Shown in pieces: positions 31,249 to 43,269 of a stretch of 64,000 bases of DNA; position 1 is the stretch's first letter, and every line of letters begins with the position of its first letter. A model generated the notes under the pieces. It saw nothing but the letters and a program-made list of their open reading frames with translations, was not told the origin of the DNA and did not search any database. The stretch covers positions 6,138,001 to 6,202,000 of the forward strand of contig CM082591.2 in assembly GCA_040954595.2 (NCBI GenBank), read 5' to 3'. The position numbers were made by a program, and so were the translations under genes. The DNA comes from Balanoglossus misakiensis. Taxonomy: Eukaryota; Hemichordata.

Positions 31249-34200
31249 TCAATTTAGATCGCTGCCGAATAGTTCGCCAAACACTTTGAATTCACACAGA
31301 GCTGTTGCACGGGGGCCTCCCAACTTTGTTATGGTCACATATCTACCACGAAGATCATCCGACGAACACTCATAATTTACTTCACCACTAAGTTGTCCGA
31401 TGTTACCTGGCATTGTATGGCATTCTTCTAAATTCTGCATATCTACGCCAACCTTTATCACAGTGTTATGAAAAAAACCTAAAATGAGATTAAAAGTGTA
31501 TACAGTTCTATTACTCGCTAATTCTGTTACTCGGTCAGCGAGGAAAACATGATTGACGTAGACAGACCAGAGAATATATCCCGGTATCGTTGGCCATGCA
31601 CCTGGCTTTTGTATACGCTAAGGAACTCTATTGTGTTAAAATACTTACATCCCATCTTTTCAGAGCAATCGTCGTTAAACACGAGGGCGAAACTGTAAAC
31701 ATGGTGGTCTTTTTGTAGATCGATCACCCAGGTTGGATCAGCAACATGTGGACCAGTCCTTGTACACGTGTTTGGGTCACCATCTACGAGATTGGGAAAT
31801 GTATCCGTTAAGTTGCTGTCCGCTATCAGTCCCCTTCCAGAAACTGCCGTCTCTAGAGCAATGTTCTCTGAAATCAGAAAATTAAAGACATGAACTGGAA
31901 TGGGTGGTAAACCTCCTAAAACATATGTACTGTCTCATTGTTTGCCCTTCATACATTCAATTTAATGTGCTCACACCAACTTTCAGGTGAACAGCATGGA
32001 TCAATGCTATCTGGGTCACACTCTGCAGGACTGCCATCAGGAAAGGGAAAATTGGGTCCACATCGACGGTCGCCTCGCCATTTATTGTCTAAGTGACAAT
32101 GTATACAAAGAAACAACTGAAATGTCAACAGCATGAATGTCGATGATGAGACGGAAGTAGTGAATAAACGAAAATTTGCCGCCGCAACAACAGATCATTT
32201 GGAAGCACACCAACGGAAAATTAAACAATACACAATTTCGATCAGTTGGATCATAGGTCACTTTGAAATTTTGGGAGCAATTCGATTAAAACCCGCAGAT
32301 ATGTACATGGATCACAAAATTGATAACTTGCATTGTTGGGGTGAGATGAACTAAACAAAATAAAATATGCATGGGAGGTCTATGGGTTTGCAATAAATGC
32401 TTAAATTTCATCAATTTGAAATCATTGCGGCCATCTTAAATCGACATACGGCAACTAAATAACATATATTAATGCATACAAGAAAATGTGTTTCTATAAA
32501 ATGGCTGCTACTCACTTCTGTAGTCGATGCATTCTGAGCATGAGCAGTGAGCTGCTGTATTACCACAATAAAATATAGATGAACAGCAAGGTAGGTTACT
32601 ATCTGGGTCACACTCTGCAGGACTGCCATCAGGAAGGGGAAAACTGGGTCCACATCGACGGTCGCCTCGCCATTTATTGTCTAAGTGAAAATGTATACAA
32701 AGAAACAACTGAAATGTCAACTGCGTGAACGTCCATGATGAGACGGAAGTAGTGAATAAACGAAAATTTGCCGCCGCAACAACAGATCATTTGGAAGCAC
32801 ACCAACGGAAAATTCAAACAATACACAATTTCGATCAGTTAGATCATAGGTCACTTCGAAATTTTGGGAGCGATTCGATTAAATCCCGCAGATATGTACA
32901 TTGATCACAAAATTGATACCTTGCATTGTTGGGGTGAGATGAACTTAACAAAATAAAATATGCATGGGAGGTCTATGGGTTTGCAATAAATTTGAAATCA
33001 TTGCGGCCATCTTAAATCGACATACGGCAACTAAATAACATATATTAATGCATACAAGAAAATGTGTTTCTATAAAATGGCTGCTACTCACTTCTGTAGT
33101 CGATGCATTCTGAGCATGAGCAGTGAGCTGCTGTATTACCACAATAAAATATAGATGAACAGCAAGGTAGGTTACTATCTGGGTCACACTCTGCAGGACT
33201 GCCATCAGGAAGGGGAAAACTGGGTCCACATCGACGGTCACCTCGCCATTTATTGTCTAAGTGACAATGTATACAAAGAAACAACTGAAATGTGAGCTGC
33301 ATGAACGTCGATGATGAGACGGAAGTAGCGAATAAACGAAAACTTGCCGCCGCAACAACAGATCATTTGGAAGCAAACAGTAGTTAAATCTTTATTGTTT
33401 TGACTGTTTTTGGTTAAACTGTACAAACTTAGATTTCACTAGATAAAAAAAACTGCATTGTGGGTGGTGGGAATCGCACTCAGGCCCTCCACGACGACAG
33501 ATAACTTCTCTCTCTCTCTCTGATACCCCGCGAGGGGATTTATGTAGCTAAGTTTCATAAATGGTATTCGAGCATTCAAAGCCCATGATTACAGGCGGAA
33601 GTGACGTCAACCACCCAGATTGCAGCCACGGCTCCAATTTTGACTGAGACGAAACTCAGCAAATTCGTGATAAAGTCGGTTAACGCAACTCGTAACGTGA
33701 AAATTTATGAAATATACTTAATTGCATATAGTATAGTGGTTTAAACTTTGCAATTTATCTTAACCTGTAGGGAAATATTACAGCCTGGTATAGCATATTT
33801 TTCAACAGGTTTTAACAGACCGTTTGAATTCATATTATCTCAAAATATTTCCAATCGTGTTTACACAATATTATGGTATGACAGACATGTGATTATCGAT
33901 ATGTCAGGTAATTGAAATCCCTTCTCTACTTACCCCGGCAGGAATCAAACTGTACACAGGCAGGGCCAACGTGGTTGTTTGGAGTGTGCCAAAACCAGTT
34001 AGAGTTGGCTGTCGGTGACACCTCGACGCAGATATGAGAGAAACTCTCGCACTTTCTTTGGGACAGGTCAAAGCTTGGCGTGATCGCGAAGTTGATAAGC
34101 GCATTTGTACGAAAGGTCATGGGATCCGCTGTCAAGTTTGATTCAACTCTGTCACCGTTGGTCGAACCGGTCAAGAACGCATCGACTTTCAACAGAACCA

Positions 34201-37200
34201 TCAGTTGATCAGACAGCAATCCTGTACCGTCAGATGCTGTAGTGATTGTAACTGACAGATGGAAATAATACGGTACTCCCATAACAACGTCCGCTGTCCC
34301 GTTAACTTGCAATGGGCTCTGAGTTGCCGGGGCCACTTGAACTAGATGAAAGGAATATAGGAGTTAACACAGAGAAATTCCACCAGGAAAACAACTGCGA
34401 TAACTTCTTAGCTTCCATATTTCAAAATTCAAAATTTCCACCAAACAAAGAACAAAAATGTGCAAAAGTGCAACAATTTCTTTAAGCCTACCGATACAGG
34501 TTCCATTCACAGCCAGACAACAGGAAAGAACGTCGCCTCCAGACCATTTCCATGGAAACACGGAGTTACCACCAGGGAATACACCAATGCAGATAAACTT
34601 GACGTCGTCACAACCGATATCAACCAAGTCTGTTTCCATGAAAGTAACGTTATACATGGATATTGATATGTTCGGTGAGATAGACAAGGTACCGGAAGTG
34701 ACGTTGGTTGGTGGAGAAGTCACAAGAGCTGGGTCTTCCTCGGTAGTTTTCAGGTTCAAATTCATGCCGAATACATGGTTAATTTCACTGGAGAACTGTG
34801 CTGTGTCCGGTCCAATCGCTATGCTAACGTCGAGGGAAAAGCGTTTCGATGAACCCATGACGAGGTCAGCATTACTATTGGAACTAACACTCACATCGAG
34901 AGATAGTCCGTCGATTTGATCTGAAGGGAATAAGAAAGCTAAACGTATATTTGATGGTCCAGTAAACGTATATCTGCCAGCTTCATGTTCCATCGACAAT
35001 CAATTTAAACATGTGCATCTGATACAAATGCACTGCAGAATGCTACATGTTCGAGTTGTATATCTACAAGGATACGCACGAGAAAAATTACCCAGAAATA
35101 GTTGCATCTCTGAAGCTCTGATTACGAATAGAAACCATGATTTTAATTCTAACTCACGTGTACAAGTCGTCACCTGAACACAGTTTGTGATGCACCAGTC
35201 TTCGTAAAGCCACAAAAAGGGGGCGTCCTTCATAGGAGAAATGTCGGCGCATACATACGGGTACATTGCACAGCCCATATCACGGAGGTCGTAGGTTGCC
35301 GTCAGGTTTTCCATGTTCACGTTTGAATTTGGAAGAATGACGGCCATTGTTGGAGAGATATGATCAGCTAATACTTTCTTCGAGTGTGGATGCCCTGTTG
35401 CATTGGCGGAGAAGTAGAGCTGAACGTCGAATAAGATATCCTCCATACTTGTGTAGTTTCCCGTATCATTTCCGAGGTACAAATCAACACCAATGCATAA
35501 CAACTGTGATGTTCCCATGGTTACGTTTATGTCTGCAAACACTTGCATATCAATTGGATCAATGGGGTCTGTGAAGAAGAGATGAAAAACCATTATGTAT
35601 GAACATGGCATTGTGCATTGAAAACTTCCTGGAAATGGGTTATCCATGATTCTTAAGGCGGTACATTGCATGTAATGAGTATTCAAAGTTCCGACTGATA
35701 GCTTACGTGTTTCTTAACCTGTAAAATAGAGTCACGCAAGTGTTGATACGGTACAAAAACGTCACAAATGTCATGACATCAATCTAATGTTTGATAGGGG
35801 CTGTGGGAACGCCAAGACCTAATCATCATTATTGAACTTATATACTCACAGAGACAATCTCCTATCTTTACACAGGCAGTTCTCTTCACGTCGCCTGTCC
35901 ACTGCCAAACTTCTGTGTCAACTGGATAAATCTCAACACAAATGAAGTTGTAGTGGTTGCACGGTATAGGATCTAAGTTGGTCTGAACATCTACTAGCAC
36001 AGCCATATGATTAGAAAGTGTGACGTCATGTCCGGGTACAACAGCTGTTGTCCTGTGGGTCTGCGTTGCCCCCTCATCTCCTAGTGTTACGAGCGCTGAC
36101 GTTTCTGTTGTATTGACATGCACGCCGGTTGTTTGGTCTGCACCACTGGAAGTCCCAGTTGCCATTGTTGTATTACCCAGAGAGCTATTCGTGGGAGCAG
36201 TCTCTTGGGAAGCTGTCGACGAAACCAAGTCACCCCCAGCCCCGCTGACGTCAGAAACAGCCAGGAAAGCGTTGATTGAAAACAAATCCGCTGCAGTGCC
36301 CTCTACTGTTCGGCTGGCGTAAACGATCGGCAGTTCAATGTTCAAATGGAAGTCAATCTGCCGACCTTGCACAACATCCGGGATATAATCAGGGTGGACG
36401 CGAAGGGTTGGAGTCGCACTGATCAATGCTTCCGAAAGAGAAAGAGATTTAACCACGTCATTTTGTGCTAGTGTCTATTTTAGGGTTAATAATTAATGTT
36501 AGCAAAGGCAACGTGAGATGGGTAGTTTATATAGCTGTTGTTACAAAATTGCAGCCATTGGTGTTACTAACATGTCAAGTATCGTGTGATAAGGAACAGT
36601 GGCTAAAACTGGCCTACTAAGAAGAAGCAAAAAGACCAAGGGCAGATGGAAGCCAATCCATTTATATACGCACACGTATCTGCCATCGATGCCAACTAAC
36701 AGCAACTATAGCGTTTATTTACCTACTCGCACACAGTGTTATTTTTGTTTAAATACATATTATAACTGGCAAATAATTGAAAATCCAACAGAATACTGTA
36801 GAATTTTGTTCTGCACATTTATTGAAACACTCTGATCATTTTGACCATGGCAATACGTTTGGTATGTTTAATTAGAAAAGGAGATTATGTTATCAATTAC
36901 CTGGACCCGATGGTTGTGTTGTATGCAATGGCATGAGCGTTGTCTCAGGATTTCCAACGGACTGTCCCTTTCCACCAAGGCCGAACATTTCACCTTAAGA
37001 AGGAATCAACATATGCATGTACTCAAATTGCCTAACTAGGTTAGTATGAATACATACGAATATTTATAAGTTAACGTGTGATTAAAGATGTTTGCATATT
37101 TCGAAGAGCAATACATTTTTACCCGCCTGCAAGAAAACTTGATAAAGGGAAGAAATTAAATGGTTGTTCTCTATTAAATCGTGATTGAGATGGACCAAAA

Positions 37201-37455
37201 ATACATACCAGAAAATAGTCCAACCGCAGCACCACCACCAGCGAGTATCAGCCCCGCGGTGAGAAGGACTCCGATGATAACCTTCCGCCGCCGTTTTTGG
37301 CCCGTCTTGACATCGGTCTGTGAAGCAAACCAAATATATATATTGTGACGTTCCCGCCTTTGAAAACCGGTAGCGCAGACGGACCAGCTCTCTCCACACA
37401 CGGCGGTCGGAACTCGCCGGAAAGCAAACGTCTCGTCGAAGATATCGGCCCACAC
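31249..37455 (-). CDS. Type II membrane receptor, copy 1: four novel repeats, hevein-like modules, fucolectin-like tail
   Basis: Minus-strand exons: 37455-37209, 36993-36901, 36428-35850, 35568-35158, 34920-34492, 34341-33934, 33256-33092, 32680-32516, 32088-31981 (weak), 31867-31649 and 31478-31249 (TGA). Every internal junction is phase 1. The N-terminal exon has QKRRRK followed by a 24-residue hydrophobic Gly/Ala/Leu helix and no signal peptide, so a type II membrane topology is likely. Exons 3-6 each encode one repeat of about 135-190 aa. Each ends with C-x5/6-[IV]C-x4-P, aromatic residues and two further Cys (FICVEIYP, YVCADISP, FICIGVFP, HICVEVSP); I recognise no named family. Next come Cys-rich modules (NKWRGDRRCGP, PAECDPDS, PCCS, CGNTAAHC) resembling chitin-binding folds. 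The last two exons (NIALETAVSG, NLVDGDPNTC, VIDLQKDHHV, FNDDC) resemble an F5/8C/fucolectin domain that could bind sugars. A cell-surface recognition role is inferred. The intronic stretch 33380-33930 holds nothing recognisable. Confidence 0.8.
31975..33378 (-). repeat. Three tandem ~580-bp units, each with one hevein-like exon
   Basis: The exon plus flanking intron is repeated with starts at 33256, 32680 and 32088 (spacings 576 and 592 bp). The first two exons are nearly identical. The third keeps the first half (NKWRGDRRCGPNFPFPDGSP) but loses the CGNTAAHCSC half. Intron words repeat too, such as GATGATGAGACGGAAGTAG and GCCGCCGCAACAACAGATCA. Confidence 0.88.
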
Positions 37456-37620
37456 CGAACTGCTACGGCGAACACGACTTAGATCTCGCGATCGGTGACC
37501 CGGGGCTGGCTATCCGGTAGGGATTAAACCGGACTAATCAGGAAACGTTGCACAGAGCCGAAACTTGGGGCTAACACGTGACCCAGAACGCACTTCTGAT
37601 TGGTGTAGAACCCACGAAGG
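37456..37620 (-). promoter_or_regulatory. GC-rich 5' region of receptor copy 1
   Basis: A CpG-rich patch stands out from AT-rich surroundings directly upstream of the proposed start codon at 37455, and is conserved upstream of copy 2 (54025-54190). I infer a promoter; no TATA box was identified. Confidence 0.4.
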
Positions 37621-37770
37621 GCAAGATGGGGAAACCCCTCCATCCGTGTCACTCATACAAGACAGCCCAGTAACGGTCACCATGGCAACACCACCACGAA
37701 AGTGAAGCCATACAAAACACCATGCAGAATAATAAATCACATGGAATGGCAATTCAATAACAATAGGGAG

Positions 37771-37799
37771 AGAGGGAGGGAGAGAGAGGATTGAGAGGG

Positions 37800-37837
<38 letters not shown>

Positions 37838-37896
37838 GAGGAGAGACAGAGAGAGAGGGGAGGGAGAGAGAGAAAGAAGAGAGAGAGGAGGGAGAG
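37771..37896. repeat. (GA)n purine tract
   Basis: GAGAGA and GGGAGG repeats, with a paralogous tract at 54343-54466 and related ones at 42627-42720 and 46035-46128. Confidence 0.9.
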
Positions 37897-39249
37897 ATTA
37901 TGCGTGTCGCTCGGCAACACTTGGTTTGAAAGGCGGTCGTCGTCTAGTCTGCGGCTGTTGGTATGGGTCGCATGTGACACACTTTCTAGCAGTACTTTTC
38001 TTACATGGGCGTACAATCTAACTGCTGCAGTGTCCAAATTGAAAGCAATATGTTTGGTACTTTGGTATTACAGTGTACATCACGGCAAACAGTTTGTCGA
38101 TTAGTCATCACATTCCAAGTTCATTTGATTGACATATTGGTTAGCAAGATCCCCCTGAACAGTGGCAACAAGACATGAACATGACATCTATAACATGAAA
38201 GGAATCCACACTCTGAGGTCTTATCACAAGCCCAATGTGGTCTAAACATTATGCATCACTGTATACATGTAGACAAAAGTTGTCTCAACATTGAATAACT
38301 GGGTAGCGACCATAAATTGATTCCCTGAATGTTCACTCTTGTCCGTTGTACACGATGTAGAGATTGAGTACAGTTTACAAGTATTTCAGCATGTTTCAAG
38401 CAGTAAAACACCATGAAAAGCTTTTCATTTTAAACAAAATTCTCTTTAAGGTTGAAATTACTCGTGATGACTCTTTTGCTCCGACTGAATTAGCTTGACG
38501 TAAGCTATTAAATTCTTTCAGAAATTGTTTTGACTGAACGATGAAAACTGCCTTATTAATACTGCACAATTGTTACAAGAAATTTCTCAAGTTTGGACTT
38601 CCCATCAGGTCGACGTCATCCTAAATCCGAAGATAGCTGTTTGTTTACCACGGCAAAAAACTTCATATCAAACATTCATATCATGCAGTTATTACAGCCA
38701 GATGGTAAGCTGCTACAATTCCACGTTTCAAGTCCATAATCGCCCTTTCCCCTTACCTTATCCCTAAATGGCGCCACTTTATTGTTTTTCATCTCGGAGG
38801 TGAAATAACTTCAGTTTCGTCCCCTTCCTTTCTATCACAGTACTTCACTTTCGGTGAGCGTCTCTGACTTGGGTCGACGTCGGCAAGTCTCGCGAAATCC
38901 AACAAGTGAATCTAGTTTTGTTCTCTGTTCTCAAAGTGACACGCAGCACATTTTGAATATTGCAAAGACTTGGAATGTTTTGAGGGCTATTATGTTTTTT
39001 GTCTGTCACCGACGGTCATACCACTTTGAACACAGGAAAAATAACTTTGGGCAGAAAAACGTAGCTAGGCAACACAAATTTAGTTTAGAATGGTATAAAA
39101 CGTTCATTGTTCAGGTAAAATTATCTTAGTGGGAACCGATGGAACACTATTCATCATTTTAAGAAAGAACATAGCCCAGTGTGTCGTATTTCAATTGAGA
39201 TTACAACCATAATACATATATCCTGTCCTAAGGTAATTGAATAGTTTAA
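37897..39249. other. Non-coding upstream part of segmental duplication, copy 1
   Basis: Nearly identical to 54466-55818. It holds short frames but no conserved protein signal. The part from about 38756 is also homologous to 42777-43268 and 46185-46676 within the tandem array, so this end belongs to the repeat unit. Confidence 0.7.
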
Positions 39250-39869
39250 AGGGGAAATCCGCTGTAGCTGATTTCTACATAATTTGGTAGCTTTGATGTC
39301 TCTCTTTCAGAAAAAAACATATTCGCCATGTATAGGTCGCGCGATTTTTTACAAAATCTAGGGAAAGTTGGCAGAATTTCCAATATGGCGTTTACTGTAA
39401 TTTGAATCATGGGAAAAAAAAGCGCCAGGAGCAACTTCCGCCCACCATGGTGTGGGTGATACCATTCTCCGATTGGTGTCACTGGGCGACAGACTAGGCG
39501 TATTTTCATAGCTATTGTTTGTTCTTTGCATCAGTTGATAAACAATCATCAGCAAAGTCGAAAATTTGTCATCTATTGACAGTTTTCATGAGCTATAACC
39601 CATGAAAAATATGCAAATACGCTTAGCTTGTGACACAGTGACACCAATCGGAAAATGGTATCACCCACACCAAGGTGGGCGGAAGTTGGTCCTGGCGCTT
39701 TTTTTCCCATGATTCAAATTACAGTAAACGCCATATTGGAAATTCTGCCAACTTTCCCTCAACTTTTTAAAAAATCGCGCGACTTATACATGGTGAACAT
39801 GTATTTTTCTGAAAGAGAGACATCAAAGCTACCAAATTATGTAGAAATCAGCTACAGCGGATTTCCCCT
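39250..39869. mobile_element. 620-bp TTAA-flanked palindromic transposon (piggyBac-type, non-autonomous)
   Basis: The ends AGGGGAAATCCGCTGTAGCT and its inverted counterpart (ending GCGGATTTCCCCT) have arms of about 170 bp. TTAA occurs on both sides (39246-39249 and 39870-39873). The homologous sites near 43270, 46678 and 55813 read GAATAGTTTAATAATATAAT with a single TTAA and no insert, proving insertion. No transposase frame is present. Confidence 0.93.
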
Positions 39870-40198
39870 TTAATAATATAATCCGCTCCGACGAATAAGA
39901 GGATTGAAGGTGTACCGGTTCATTATTTTCCACTTTGTTCTTAGGTTATAGCTGCAGACCATGCAAGAAGGTTTGCTTTCATGGGACCACATGGTTTGAA
40001 AGGGTGTTAAAAGTTTGCCACAGGCCTGCCTACTCAAGTTGCTCGCTTCATTTTGCTCCGGTGTTCTTATATGAGCGAGCCGCATTCTCTATAAGTTGGC
40101 AATTGAAATTTTTAATACATTTTCTAATACCCCCTCCCCCGGAATCTTCCTTCCATGCTTACTGGAGTAATATTGCCTGATGATGACGACAATGCATG

Positions 40199-40527
40199 CA
40201 TGCATACATGCATGCATGCATGCGTGCGTGCGTGCGTACGTCCGTACGTACGTACGTACGTACATACATACGTACGTACGTACGTACATACACACATACA
40301 TACATACATACATACATACATACATACATACATACATACATACATACATACATACATACATACATACATACATACATACATACATACATACATACATACA
40401 TACATACATACATACATACATACATACATACATACATACATACATACATACATACATACATACATACATACATACATACATACATACATACATACATACA
40501 TACATACATACATACATACATACATAC
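40199..40527. repeat. (CATG)n/(CGTA)n/(CATA)n microsatellite in unit 1
   Basis: CATG, CGTG and CGTA variants lead into about 60 CATA units. Homologous arrays are at 43594-43935 and 47002-47456. The fourth copy (from about 56133) has only the variant leader and no CATA array. Confidence 0.95.
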
Positions 40528-41369
40528 GTCCTCTGCTCTTTTGAGTGCATCTTTACATCATTTGCATATCTTGATTAGGTTGTTGGTCCGCCTAATTGTC
40601 TCAAAATGTAACCTTTGAGTATTTGATAAAAACAATTGCAACATTTTGGTCAATAATCGTTTGACATTCTGTAGTCATGTGACAAAAAGAATCAAAACAC
40701 ACCGAGAACTGGAATAGAATTTCACAACTTATGCAAGATGCTTTTGTGTGAGATTATACTGGTCTCAAAACGCTGGTTGTCGGCACGTTGGTCCCAGACA
40801 CAGTCCCTCAAGAAAGGGTTTCCCGACCGTCTCTCTTGAGGGACTGTGTCCCAGAGTATGTCATCGCAGAACGTTGAACTTTGACCCGTACCTATCACCG
40901 GCCACGCTTCCGCCATTCTTGAAATTCGCGAGAGGCGTATATTGTCCAACAGGCACTACAGCATTGTCTGTCTGTAATGGGGGGTTACTTGAAAGAATTG
41001 CTAACAGGGGGAAATCACTCTTCTGTGGCAAACGCACAGTCATCTTGGGTGTAGCCCCCGCTTTGTGATAGAGCGCAGAGGGAATGTGATTATAAAGCCT
41101 GCCAGTTCCCAGGCGAACTGTCAGAACGGCCCGCACAACAACAGACACCTGTTGCCGGTCGCTCGGCAGGAAGAGCGATTCGCGACTCAGTATGGCTTTG
41201 ACGAGGTAGATGACCTTGTCACACCACGTCCCACGCTCTTGAAGGACAGTGTTCCGCCGACCGATATTCTCCGAAATCAAACCTTGACTACACGCCCTAA
41301 CGCACGCGGTTATCAATGATACCAAAGTGTGGTCGCCTTCAGACCTCTATAAAAATCTATGTTTAGCAT

Positions 41370-41792
41370 AGTCTCGGTTACCCAGAGCCCTCTGCTTCTT
41401 CCGTTAGGCACTCCAGAAAGAGGGTCTGGGGAAACCCGGTAGACAAATCGCCAGGCGGAATCGGGACAGCTGCGATGCATGACGGGAGATTAATATTCGA
41501 TACGATATTATGATATGACGATATTAGAAAACTTTTACCAAACTTCTCTCTCTCTTTTCAATTTGTATACAGTTTTAGCAGGTCTAGCACTTCTCAGCAT
41601 GTTTTCTTTATCGTATGTCATACATGTCGGCCGTGGGTTCGCGCGCAGGACGTCGCCATTTTGGAATATTAATCTCCCGTCATGCATCGCAGCTGTCCCG
41701 ATTCCGCCTGGCGATTTGTCTACCGGGTTTCCCCAGACCCTCTTTCTGGAGTGCCTAACGGAAGAAGCAGAGGGCTCTGGGTAACCGAGACT
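41370..41792. mobile_element. 423-bp foldback transposon, Mutator-like target duplication (unit 1)
   Basis: Near-perfect arms of about 130 bp begin AGTCTCGGTTACCCAGAGCC and end with the complement. The flanks ATGTTTAGCAT (41359-41369) and ATGTTGAGCAT (41793-41803) form an 11-bp near-duplication. The homologous region near 57123 has a single ATGTTCAGCAT and no insert. Long terminal inverted repeats with a 9-11 bp duplication fit Mutator-like MITEs. Confidence 0.88.
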
Positions 41793-43269
41793 ATGTTGAG
41801 CATGGTCTCGCCGTTAACATTCACGTTAGCATTCACGGTCAACAAATTTGCTTCCAAATAAACAATAGACAAAAAGGTGTTTACATGCCCATGTCAGCAA
41901 AGGTAGCCTTTAAGAAAAGCAGCCTAACCACACATTTTGTATCTTCCGACTTAGTCGTAGACCATACAATATATTTAGGTCAGTTTTATTGAACTTCGTT
42001 TGAAATAGCTCTAGTGGTCTTGTCGATAATGCGACCTGAATGTTTGCTATGCGTGCTACGCTAATTGCCCTGTACAACATGTACACACACTGCGTTGTAG
42101 TCGAAAGTCTTTTCCTGACCGGCAGGTTTGTTGAATCATGGACGTATTGCTTCGTCTCCTCTTAAATGCAAAAAATTAGACGTAGGACCCTTGAACTTTT
42201 GAAGTGAGAGTGATTTTAAAATGTCTTGTTTTTTTAGCATGCTTATAAAGATCGGTTCGCCATTTGGTCAAATATGCGTCGATTTTTTCTGTTTTCACTT
42301 CTTTATGTTCGTTACATCGAGACAAAAAAATGGTGATAATTTTACAGTAATTTACCACTTCTTTGTGACTTAAACAGCAAGTTTTTCGTGAGTACTGCTG
42401 AGAGCACCCGAGGGGGTGTGTCACTGTGTATGTTGACAGCGGCAACGGTCACCCGACGTCAAAAGACAGCGAAGACAAAGAGAACACAATAGGTGTGAAT
42501 GGGCTTAAGCGACAGTCCTAAGTCCTTCTCTTTTTATATATTCTAACATCAGCGAAAATGCAATTTGTGCTTATGGGAGAAATACTTTATCATATGTAGA
42601 CCAAATATGGACACACCGAACAAGCAAGAGAAAAAGAGAGAGGGGGAGGGAGAGAAAGAGAGGGAGAGAGAGGGGAGGGATGGTGTGTGAGAGAGAGGGG
42701 GGAAGAGAGAGAGAGAGAGACTGACAGACAGATTATGTGTCGCTCGGAAACGCTTGGTTTAATCACGCGTTTCACTTACCTTATCCCTAAATGGTGCCAC
42801 CTTACTGCTTTTCATCTCGGAAGTGAAATAACTTCTGTTTCGTCCCCTTCCTTTCTATCACAGTGCTCCACTTTCGGGGAGCGTCTCTGACTTGGGTCGA
42901 CGTCGGCAAGTCTGGCGATATCAAACAAGTGCATCTAGTTTTGTTCTCTGTTTTCAAAGTGACACGCAGCACATTTGAATATTGCAAAGACTTGGAAAGT
43001 TTTGAGGGCTATTATGTTTATTGTCACCGACGGTTTTGTGATACCACTTTGAACACAGGAAAAATAACTTTGGGCAGAAAAACGTAGCTAGGCAACACAA
43101 ATTTAGTTTAGAATGGTATAAAACGTTCATTTGTTCAGGTAAAATTATCTTAGTGGGAACCGATGGAAAACTATTCATCATTTTAAGAAAGAACATAGCC
43201 CAGTGTGTCGTATTTCAATTGAGATTACAACCATAATACATATATCCTGTCCTAAGGTAATTGAATAGT

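Larger units (their letters stand above)
39870..43269. repeat. 3.4-kb tandem unit 1
   Basis: Matches the next unit almost base for base, with an offset of 3400 bp before and 3408 bp after the CATA array. It contains a CATA microsatellite, a 17-bp perfect hairpin (40797-40850), a 423-bp foldback transposon (41370-41792) and a GA tract. No recognised gene. Confidence 0.9.

Noticed and set aside
32508-33302. Plus- and minus-strand frames overlapping the hevein-like exons in other frames
   Set aside because: Phase-1 splicing and cysteine spacing fix the correct frame; the others are shadows.
33455-33520. Possible tRNA-derived SINE (GGTGGGAATCGC resembles a B box)
   Set aside because: No matching A box, no cloverleaf and no second copy was seen.
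38854-39129. 91-aa plus-strand frame conserved in the segmental duplicate at 55421
   Set aside because: The homologous stretch in the tandem units (42863-43087) is frameshifted relative to it, so the frame is not under selection.
40861-41325. 154-aa minus-strand frame, repeated at 44269-44733
   Set aside because: No recognisable domain, and the diverged copy at 56757-57089 is frameshifted after about 75 residues. Identity in the other two copies only reflects recent duplication.
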